Both the position numbers and the translations under genes were made by a program. A stretch of 64,000 bases of DNA from CAVSWT01 sp963746735 (lineage in GTDB: Bacteria; Bacteroidota; Ignavibacteria; Ignavibacteriales; Ignavibacteriaceae), in contig CAVVCO010000024.1 of NCBI GenBank assembly GCA_963746735.1, positions 65,141 through 129,140 on the forward strand, given 5' to 3'. The notes under the pieces are model-generated. The model saw nothing but the letters and a program-made list of their open reading frames with translations. It was not told where the DNA came from and made no database searches. Below are positions 44,793-52,043 of this stretch, piece by piece (positions within the stretch are counted from its first letter, which is position 1; the number at the start of each line of letters is the position of its first letter).

Positions 44793-44927
44793 TCAGTTTG
44801 TAACTTTGGTAATATTGTTACTCTTTTTTGCTGAATCTTTAGTATGACTGAAATCTGAGGAATAAGCAAAACCGTATAATGCAACTATCATAACAACGAC
44901 GAAAAAATAAATTATTAGACCCTTCAT
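44793..44927 (-). CDS. 44-residue single-pass membrane protein heading the cytochrome cluster
   Basis: A short frame starts at ATG 44925-44927 and ends at TGA 44793-44795. One hydrophobic helix (about residues 4-20, IIYFFVVVMIVALYGFAY) is followed by a polar Ser/Lys/Asn tail. A strong GGAAGG site precedes the ATG by about 7 nt. It lies 129 nt ahead of the 13-heme cytochrome start at 44663 on the same strand, so it is probably the first gene of that unit. Size and topology resemble small accessory subunits of respiratory complexes, but no family is recognised. The rest of the 44706-45216 gap shows nothing further beyond AT-rich DNA. Confidence 0.55.
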   Translation of the reverse strand: MKGLIIYFFVVVMIVALYGFAYSSDFSHTKDSAKKSNNITKVTN

Positions 44928-45216
44928 GTCATTACCTTCCAAATTAAATTTCAAACTTGCATTATTAAATTCAGCGTTGGCTGATTGGTATGCTTAGGAT
45001 TTTCAAAGAATATGCCGTAATTAATTTGGTAATATTTTATGAATTTAAGGGGGGTGTTGAATTATTTCCCACATCAAAGAATTATAATAAAATCATCTTT
45101 TCATTGATGAGAATGATTTACAACACTTAAAAGAATGTTTTAATTATTAAAAAAAAAGAAGGTTTTTCGAATTATTAAATTTATGTTGACAAATAAATGA
45201 AATCAGAAGCTGTTAC

Positions 45217-46731
45217 TTAACTCAATTGCTTATCTATTTCAATTAGCCCCACCGTTTCACTTTCATTTAGCAAAAACAAATCTTTTATATCTTCTTCCTC
45301 TGATGACAGATTCTTATGAAAATATTCATTTTTAGCAGGTAAATAATTATAATCTTGCTGCCATTCAGAAATATTTTCCACTATTTCCTTTAAGGCATTT
45401 GTAATAAAATAGATTTCATCATTTGTCATTGTGGGATGAATTGACATTCTAATCCAACCCGGTTTTTCTGAGAGATCACCAAGATTGATTTTATCCGTGA
45501 TGTGTTTTGATTTCCCTGGTGTAACATGAAGCAGATAATGTCCATAAGTCCCGGCACAGGAACAGCCGCCCCGGGCCTGAACTCCATATCTATCATTCAG
45601 CAGTCTTACAATTAAGTTGTAATGAATATCCTTAACATAAAATGAAATTGCCCCTAACCTTTTCTCAATGTTGTCGGCTAATATATGTAGGCCGGGAATT
45701 TTTCTTAGTTCTTCAAAAACAATTTCAATTAATTCTGCTTCTCGATTATGAATGTTTTCAACACCCATTTCTTCTTTCAATTGAACACAAAGTGCGGCTT
45801 TAATTGTTTGTAAAAAAGCCGGGGTTCCCCCGTCTTCGCGTGCTTCAATATTCGAAACAAATTTATATTGTCCCCAGGGATTTGTCCAATCAACAGTCCC
45901 ACCGCCAGGATTATCAGGCACTCTATTTTTGTATAACTTAGAATCAAAAATTAAAACTCCGATTGTACCGGGCCCGCCGAGAAATTTATGGGGTGAAAAA
46001 GAAATTGCATCAAGTTTTTCAAGCGGATCTTGCGGATGCATATTAATATTTGAATAAGGAGCTGAACAAGCAAAATCAATAAAACAAAATCCTCCGTTTT
46101 CATGCATAATTTTAGCCATTTGATGATATGGGGTTTCAATACCTGTAACATTTGAGCAAGCTGTAAACGCACCAATTTTCAATTTTCGATTCTTATAAAC
46201 TTCTAATTCCTTTTTTAGATTATCCAAATCGACTAATCCATTAATGTCCGGTTCTATGCAAACAACATCGGCAATAGTTTCAAGCCAGGAAGTATGGTTT
46301 GAATGATGTTCCATGTGAGTTACAAAGACAACAGGTTTTAATTCCTTGGGAAGATTCAAATAATCTTTTAGTTGTTCAGAAATTTTTAGACCGAGTATCC
46401 TTTGAAATTTATTTACCATTGCAGTCATTCCTGAACCGGATGTTATTATAATATCATCCGGGCCTGCATTGACATGCTTTTTAATTATCTTTTGTGCATG
46501 GTGGTAGGCGTGAGTCATAGTAGTTCCGGTTACGCTCGCTTCGGAATGAGTGTTCCCCACAAAAGGGCCAAATGTTTCAATTATTTTTTTTTCGATAGGC
46601 TCATAAAGTCTGCCTGAGGCAATCCAATCAGCATATATAATTTTTTGTTCACCGTAAGGAGAATGAAAAGTTTTATTAATCCCGATAATGTTATTTCTAT
46701 ATTTTTCAAAATATTTTTCTAAATTTTGCAT
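45217..46731 (-). CDS. PLP-dependent class V aminotransferase / cysteine desulfurase-like enzyme
   Basis: The 504-residue fold-type I PLP enzyme has the cofactor lysine in SFSPHKFLGGPGT. The histidine-rich VTHMEHHSNHTSW and FTACSNVTG segments are conserved, as is a loop with two cysteines (ARGGCSCAGTYGHY) where desulfurases carry their catalytic cysteine. It is about 100 residues longer than housekeeping SufS/IscS, with extra sequence at both ends. It may act as a cysteine desulfurase or a related lyase; the substrate is not known. The start at 46731 is preferred because GAGG lies 6 nt before it; an ATG five codons upstream also fits. Confidence 0.85.
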   Translation of the reverse strand: MQNLEKYFEKYRNNIIGINKTFHSPYGEQKIIYADWIASGRLYEPIEKKIIETFGPFVGNTHSEASVTGTTMTHAYHHAQKIIKKHVNAGPDDIIITSGSGMTAMVNKFQRILGLKISEQLKDYLNLPKELKPVVFVTHMEHHSNHTSWLETIADVVCIEPDINGLVDLDNLKKELEVYKNRKLKIGAFTACSNVTGIETPYHQMAKIMHENGGFCFIDFACSAPYSNINMHPQDPLEKLDAISFSPHKFLGGPGTIGVLIFDSKLYKNRVPDNPGGGTVDWTNPWGQYKFVSNIEAREDGGTPAFLQTIKAALCVQLKEEMGVENIHNREAELIEIVFEELRKIPGLHILADNIEKRLGAISFYVKDIHYNLIVRLLNDRYGVQARGGCSCAGTYGHYLLHVTPGKSKHITDKINLGDLSEKPGWIRMSIHPTMTNDEIYFITNALKEIVENISEWQQDYNYLPAKNEYFHKNLSSEEEDIKDLFLLNESETVGLIEIDKQLS

Positions 46732-46817
46732 TCCAACCTCAAGCATAAATTCTTAATCAAAGATAAGAAAAATAATTTTTATTAACAGGGAATAAGATAA
46801 GATTTCAATCTGATGAT

Positions 46818-47576
46818 TTAAACAAAACTTTTACCGGTTACAAGTGCATAGTGTTCAATTTTCATATTCTCGGATGGTTGATTTTGAGAGTTATATTCTT
46901 TTTCAAGTGCCATTTTCCACAAATAAAAATGCGAAAATGTGTGGCTGATTTTTTTTACTAATTGATTAAACTTGCCGCTGGCTTCGTATAAATCGGCATT
47001 CTCTTTATTATCCCAAATAGTTAAGGAAATAAATTCATCATCTTCAGTAGTACTTTCTATTAAATAAACGTATTCGCATCCTTTCACAGCCTTTAATTGA
47101 GGTATAAGAATCTCGGAATATAGTTTTTTAAATTCATCAGTCATTCCTTCCTGAATTTTCGTTGAAACTATTCTTACATACATGTTAGAATTTGAAATTG
47201 TAAATTTTTCTTCTTCATTTTTTCTAGCATGGACAGAATATTTTTTAATTACCGGTTCTTCTGAAACAGGGGCATATTCCAATTCGGTGTTATCAAAAAG
47301 ATGGATTTTCCATTCAGCTGATTCGGTAAGATATGGTTTAGATTCTTTTAAAAGAATTTGAAAGATTCCTTGCTTCTCATAATTCTCCGCATATATTTTA
47401 GTTTCCCAAAAAGTGATGGAAACGAATTCATTATTTTTAGGCCCGCTTTTTATAAGTCCGGCAAAAAGGCAGCCTGAAGTTTTTTGAAGTTTAGGAAATA
47501 CTATATACTCGTAAAACTTTTTGAATTCATTTGTATATTCAGGTTTTATCTCAAGCTGTAAAAAACGCATAAACAT
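46818..47576 (-). CDS. Tandem antibiotic-biosynthesis-monooxygenase (ABM) domain protein
   Basis: The 252-residue protein is built from two dimeric-alpha/beta-barrel ABM domains (about 1-95 and 130-225). Each has a FKKFYEYIVFPKLQ/FKKLYSEILIPQLK helix, a GC motif (TSGCLFAGLI / VKGCEYVYLI) and a FVSITFWET/FISLTIWDN strand. Family members include heme-degrading monooxygenases and small quinone or flavin-free oxygenases; many are unassigned. Internal duplication in one chain can replace the usual homodimer. GGAG precedes the ATG by 8 nt. It shares its promoter region with the divergent VOC gene. Confidence 0.8.
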   Translation of the reverse strand: MFMRFLQLEIKPEYTNEFKKFYEYIVFPKLQKTSGCLFAGLIKSGPKNNEFVSITFWETKIYAENYEKQGIFQILLKESKPYLTESAEWKIHLFDNTELEYAPVSEEPVIKKYSVHARKNEEEKFTISNSNMYVRIVSTKIQEGMTDEFKKLYSEILIPQLKAVKGCEYVYLIESTTEDDEFISLTIWDNKENADLYEASGKFNQLVKKISHTFSHFYLWKMALEKEYNSQNQPSENMKIEHYALVTGKSFV

Positions 47577-47968
47577 TTTTAATCTCCATTACAAATGATT
47601 GAAATTACGATCGATTAAGCATTATTATTACAAGATAGTTTTATGTTAATTATAGCTTGCACAGTATTAAAAAAATGTGTTTTAGAAATTCCAAATAAAA
47701 TTCATTGATAATAGAAAAAATTTATTTCTTTATATAATTTTCAAAACAATTTAATATAGGCTAAAAATCTTTAAACAAAAGCGTAAGTCTTTAATCACCA
47801 AATCCCTAATATCACAGAATAATTATTTTCAATATTTTTACGCAGGAATAGTCAAGAATTGAATTGGTTTTAATTTATGAAAAAAATAATTAATATGTTA
47901 TAAAATTAATTGATTATTTTGGGAATAGTTATAATTGACAATAAACTAAATACTTAAAGGGAAATAAA
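47577..47968. promoter_or_regulatory. Divergent intergenic region, AT-rich
   Basis: 392 nt separate the minus-strand ABM gene and the plus-strand VOC gene and must hold two promoters. A TATAAT box (47930-47935) lies about 35 nt before the VOC start, but no -35 element is at the right distance. No gene, repeat or strong hairpin was recognised. Confidence 0.4.
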
Positions 47969-48352
47969 ATGACATTTGAACACTTTGCATTAAATGTTTC
48001 CAAACCTGTTGAAATGGGACAATGGTATATAGATAATTGCGAAATGAAATTAGTTAAATCAATGGAGGAATATCCATATACACGATTTCTAGCCGATAAA
48101 TCTGGCCAAGTAGTACTTGAGATTTATTCAAATACTTCTCAAAGAATCCCGGAATACAATAAACAACACCCACTTGAATTTCATTTTGCTTTAACAGTAA
48201 GTAATCCGATAGAAATCAAAGATAAATTGGTTAAAGCAGGAGCTAAAGTTGAAGAAGAAATTAAGCTTGATGATGGTTCGCACCTAATTATGATGCGTGA
48301 TCCATTTGGGGTTCCGCTTCAATTAGTTAAACGGGCAAAAGCATTAGTTTAA
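47969..48352 (+). CDS. VOC (glyoxalase/bleomycin-resistance) superfamily protein
   Basis: The 127-residue protein forms one vicinal-oxygen-chelate module: FEHFALNVSKPVEMGQWY at the start, TRFLADKSGQVVLEIYS with the metal-type Glu, EFHFALTVSNP, and the closing MMRDPFGVPLQLVKR. Possible ligands are His4, Glu about 51, His about 75 and the last acidic or Gln residue, as in type I glyoxalase-fold enzymes. Activity (lyase, dioxygenase or resistance) cannot be told. AAAGGGA lies 7 nt before the ATG. Confidence 0.85.
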   Translation: MTFEHFALNVSKPVEMGQWYIDNCEMKLVKSMEEYPYTRFLADKSGQVVLEIYSNTSQRIPEYNKQHPLEFHFALTVSNPIEIKDKLVKAGAKVEEEIKLDDGSHLIMMRDPFGVPLQLVKRAKALV

Positions 48353-48528
48353 ATTTTATGTAAAATAATTTATATAGATGAACTATTTCTGCTATATTTT
48401 TAATGTTTTAATTTCGATTTCTTTTTTTGGGTAAATAATCAATTTAGCTTGTTAATCTATTTTTAACTTCATCCATTTTTTTCTATTTTTAATTTTAATT
48501 CGCCAACTATTTAGCAGACAATTCTTAC

Positions 48529-49458
48529 ATGAAATATCTTATTGGAATTGACGGGGGAGGGACTAAAACACACTGTATCATTACCAATCTGGAAGGCAAG
48601 GTCTTATACCAATGTTATGGTTCTCCTTCAAACTTTTTAATTCAAGGAGTGGAAAAGGTATCTCAAACAATCTTTGAATTAATAGACAATTGCAAAACAA
48701 ATTTAAAGATTAATTATGAAGATATTTTCTGCACTTTAATAGGTACAACCGGTGCTGGCAGACGAAGTGATGCTGAAAGATTGGAAATAGCTTTTAATGA
48801 ATTTATAAAATCAAAAAATATTGAGATTAAAAACTTTCATGTTGAAAGCGACGCACGCATTGCACTTGAAGGAGCCTTTTCCGGAAAGCCTGGGAGTATT
48901 TTAATTGCCGGAACCGGATCAATCATGTTTGGAAAAGATGCTGTTGGAAATATTCACCGGGTGGGCGGATTTGGTAGATTTATCGGCGACGAAGGCAGCG
49001 GATATTCTATTGGCAGAAAAGCATTAATTGCAATTGCAAAAGAGTTTGATGGAAGAGGCAACAAAACTATTATTACAAATCTCTTAAAAGAAAAATTTAC
49101 AATTGAAACTTCTGAAAAATTAATTATTGAAATATATAAGAATAATTTTGATATAGCTTCTGCAGCACCTTTGGTTTTGCAAGCAGCTGATATGCACGAT
49201 GATATTGCGAATAGAATTATTGATGAAGAAACAGAAGAATTACTTTTGCATATTTCAACTATGTCAAAAAAAATTAATGAATCGATTTTGAATCTGTCTT
49301 TTATTGGTGGAATCATCAGCACCAATAATATTTATTCTAATACTTTATTAAAAAAAATAAAAACAAAACTTCCTAATGTGAATATAACTATGCCTGAAAA
49401 TCCGCCTGAAGTAGGTGCGGTATTACTGGCAAAAGAATTTGTAAATCAGCTTAATTAA
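48529..49458 (+). CDS. BadF/BadG-family sugar kinase (N-acetylglucosamine or N-acetylmuramic acid kinase-like)
   Basis: The 309-residue ASKHA-fold kinase has the phosphate-1 loop IGIDGGGTKTHC, a GTTGAGR turn and VESDARIALEGAF. The ATP loop GSILIAGTGSIMFG and GGFGRFIGDEGSGYSIGRKA follow, typical of N-acetylhexosamine kinases. It precedes an AmpG-like permease (28 nt), a serine hydrolase and a NagZ-type enzyme. A role in phosphorylating GlcNAc or MurNAc released during wall recycling therefore fits. The substrate is inferred from context. Confidence 0.85.
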   Translation: MKYLIGIDGGGTKTHCIITNLEGKVLYQCYGSPSNFLIQGVEKVSQTIFELIDNCKTNLKINYEDIFCTLIGTTGAGRRSDAERLEIAFNEFIKSKNIEIKNFHVESDARIALEGAFSGKPGSILIAGTGSIMFGKDAVGNIHRVGGFGRFIGDEGSGYSIGRKALIAIAKEFDGRGNKTIITNLLKEKFTIETSEKLIIEIYKNNFDIASAAPLVLQAADMHDDIANRIIDEETEELLLHISTMSKKINESILNLSFIGGIISTNNIYSNTLLKKIKTKLPNVNITMPENPPEVGAVLLAKEFVNQLN

Positions 49459-49485
49459 ATTTTTCATTTACAAACGAAAAAAATA

Positions 49486-50784
49486 ATGGCAACAACAAAA
49501 CCTGAAAAAAGAAATCCCTGGGCATGGGTTCCAACTTTATATTTCGCTGAAGGAGTACCTTATATTATAGTTATGTCTGTTTCAGTAGCATTTTATAAGA
49601 GCGTAAATATTTCAAATACCGATATTGCTTTATTTACAAGCCTACTTTATTTCCCATGGGTACTGAAACCATTTTGGAGTCCTTCACTTGATATGTTCCG
49701 GACAAAAAGGTTTTGGATAATTTCGATGCAATTAATTGTGGGATTAGGTTTATTGGGTGTAACTATTTTCATCCCAAGCTCAAATTTTTTCTTATACACA
49801 CTGTTGTTTTTATGCTTAATAGCACTTAGCTCCGCAACTCACGATATTGCAGCAGATGGCTTTTATATGATTGGATTGAATCAAAAACAGCAGGCTTTTT
49901 ATGTGGGTATTAGAAGTACTTTTTATAGAATAGCAATGTGGACCGGACAGGGGTTACTGGTTATTATTGCAGGCTACTTTCAAGTTAAAACTGGAAATAT
50001 TTCAACTGCCTGGCAATATACTTTCATTATAATAACTGTTTTATACCTTTCGATTTTCATTTACCATAATTTCATTCTGCCTTATCCAAAAACGGATAAA
50101 CCTGCTGTTAGCGAAAAAGGTTTCGTTTCTGAATTTCTAAAGATCTATAAATTATTTTTTAAGAAAAAAAATATTGGCATTGCAATAACTTTTCTTCTAA
50201 TATATCGTTTCGGGGAGGCACAACTTGTAAAGCTCGCTCAACCATTTTTGCTGGATCCTAGGAATGCAGGTGGACTAGGACTATCGCTTGAACAAATTGG
50301 TATAGCATATGGTACTATGGGAGTTGTTGCCTTATTAGTAGGTGGAATTTTAGGTGGAGTTATTGTATCAAGAGATGGTTTAAAAAAATGGATCTGGTGG
50401 ATGTTCGCAGCTATTAACTTACCGCATGTGTTGTATATTTATTTGGCTTTTGTCCAGCCGGATAATTTTTATCTAATTTCATTGTGCGTTGCCGGAGAGC
50501 AATTTGGTTATGGTTTTGGATTTACTGCATACATGCTTTACATGATTTACATCTCTGACGGTGAATTTAAGACTTCACATTTTGCTCTTTGCACAGGAAT
50601 TATGGCATTGAGCATGATGATTCCGGGAGCTTTTAGCGGAATGATTCAAGAATTTTTAGGATATAAGCTTTTCTTCATTTGGATATTTATAACCATGATA
50701 CCCGGTTATTTTATTGTACGAGCGTTACCATTTGATCCTGAATTTGGGAAAAAAACTGAGGAGCCAAAAAATGTTTCAGCATAA
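49486..50784 (+). CDS. AmpG-like muropeptide permease (MFS)
   Basis: The 432-residue MFS transporter has about 12 membrane helices. It has AmpG-like features: WVPTLYFAEGVPYIIVM at the start, WSPSLDMFRTKRFWI, SSATHDIAADGFY and a second-half start KKKNIGIAITFLLIYRFGEAQ. AmpG imports GlcNAc-anhydroMurNAc muropeptides. The surrounding kinase, serine hydrolase and NagZ-type genes support a peptidoglycan-recycling substrate over other solutes. It overlaps the next gene by 14 nt, so they are co-translated. Confidence 0.87.
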   Translation: MATTKPEKRNPWAWVPTLYFAEGVPYIIVMSVSVAFYKSVNISNTDIALFTSLLYFPWVLKPFWSPSLDMFRTKRFWIISMQLIVGLGLLGVTIFIPSSNFFLYTLLFLCLIALSSATHDIAADGFYMIGLNQKQQAFYVGIRSTFYRIAMWTGQGLLVIIAGYFQVKTGNISTAWQYTFIIITVLYLSIFIYHNFILPYPKTDKPAVSEKGFVSEFLKIYKLFFKKKNIGIAITFLLIYRFGEAQLVKLAQPFLLDPRNAGGLGLSLEQIGIAYGTMGVVALLVGGILGGVIVSRDGLKKWIWWMFAAINLPHVLYIYLAFVQPDNFYLISLCVAGEQFGYGFGFTAYMLYMIYISDGEFKTSHFALCTGIMALSMMIPGAFSGMIQEFLGYKLFFIWIFITMIPGYFIVRALPFDPEFGKKTEEPKNVSA

Positions 50785-51955
50785 TAAAATTATAATATCT
50801 TTCATTTCAATCTTACTTTTTCTTCTTATTCAAAACTCTGTTATAATAAAAAGTAACGAAGACATATCCGTCCGTTCTACAATTAACTTTGAAAATGTTG
50901 ATCAAGTTGTTGAGGCTGCAATAAGAGACTCCGCTTTTCCTGGCGCAGTCCTTCTAATTTCTAAAGATGGGAATACAATCTACCAAAAAGCATACGGGCA
51001 TTACACTTATAATGACAGCTCGCCTTCAATGAAGATCAGCACCATATTTGACATGGCTTCGGTATCGAAAGTTGTATCAACAACTACATGTGCAATGATT
51101 TGCTATGATAAAGGATTATTCAAGCTTGATGATAAAGTTTCTAAGTATATTCCTGCTTTTGCCCAGAATGGAAAAGATAAGGTTACCATAAGAAATCTTC
51201 TTGTACATGATAGCGGTTTACGCCCAGATATTATTTCGTACAAAGCTTATGCAAACTCTTCTAATCCAGAACAAGATATATTAAATGAAATATATTCTGA
51301 TACTTTAATCTACCAAACTGGGACAAAGATGGTTTACTCCGACTTAAATATGATTACGATGGCTAAAATTATAGAAAAAATTACCGGTAAGACATTGGAT
51401 AAATTTGCATCTGAAGAGATTTTCAAACCATTGGGAATGAATCATACCATGTATAATCCTCCTGCCTCATTAAAGGATAGCTGCGCCCCAACTGAGACAG
51501 ACAATTATTTTAGAAATAGACAGCTTCAAGGTGAAGTTCATGACGAAACCTCATTTTTAATGGGTGGAGTTGCTGGTCATGCCGGATTATTTTCAACCGT
51601 GCATGATTTGGCTAAGTTTTTGAAGATGCTTCTTAATAAGGGCTCTTTAAATGGTAAACAAATAATTAAACCTGAAACAGTTGAACTATTCACAAAAAGA
51701 CAAAGTGACTTAAGTTCGCGGGCACTTGGATGGGATACGAAATCGGTTAATAGCTATTCTTCAGCAGGAAAATTCTTTAACCAATTATCTTACGGGCATA
51801 CAGGCTATACAGGAACTTCGGTATGGACTGACCCGACACGAAATTTATTCGTAATCTTATTAACTAACAGAGTTTATCCGACAAGAGAGAATAATAAAAT
51901 TAGGCAAGTAAGACCCAAAGTTCATAATGCCATAATAGAGGCCCTTGAAAAATAA
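50771..51955 (+). CDS. Serine hydrolase (class C beta-lactamase / DD-peptidase fold)
   Basis: The 394-residue protein has an N-terminal hydrophobic signal (IIISFISILLFLLIQNSV) and a beta-lactamase/AmpH-type domain. The nucleophile motif is Ser97-Val-Ser-Lys100 in DMASVSKVVS, the second motif is YSDLN, and HTG (SYGHTGYTG) replaces KTG. This set matches the esterase/beta-lactamase family 2 and penicillin-binding-protein-like hydrolases. It may trim peptidoglycan peptides outside the membrane. GAGGAG lies 7 nt before the ATG at 50771, inside the end of the AmpG-like gene. The next gene carries a diverged copy of this domain. Confidence 0.88.
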   Translation: MFQHNKIIISFISILLFLLIQNSVIIKSNEDISVRSTINFENVDQVVEAAIRDSAFPGAVLLISKDGNTIYQKAYGHYTYNDSSPSMKISTIFDMASVSKVVSTTTCAMICYDKGLFKLDDKVSKYIPAFAQNGKDKVTIRNLLVHDSGLRPDIISYKAYANSSNPEQDILNEIYSDTLIYQTGTKMVYSDLNMITMAKIIEKITGKTLDKFASEEIFKPLGMNHTMYNPPASLKDSCAPTETDNYFRNRQLQGEVHDETSFLMGGVAGHAGLFSTVHDLAKFLKMLLNKGSLNGKQIIKPETVELFTKRQSDLSSRALGWDTKSVNSYSSAGKFFNQLSYGHTGYTGTSVWTDPTRNLFVILLTNRVYPTRENNKIRQVRPKVHNAIIEALEK

Positions 51956-52043
51956 ATTTTTAGTTCGAATATAAATTGATTATAAAAATTTATTAGTTGA
52001 CTAAATTCATTGATGATTAACATGGTTATAATACCAATACTCT

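Noticed and set aside
45186..45191. TTGACA box on the plus strand
   Set aside because: It faces the 3' end of a minus-strand gene and has no -10 element or gene downstream on its strand.
47877..47903. Eight-codon frame (MKKIINML) in the divergent gap
   Set aside because: No ribosome site and AT-rich context; expected by chance.
47930..47935. TATAAT box before the VOC gene as a full promoter
   Set aside because: The nearest -35-like hexamer (TTGATT) is only 14 nt away, so a complete promoter cannot be supported.
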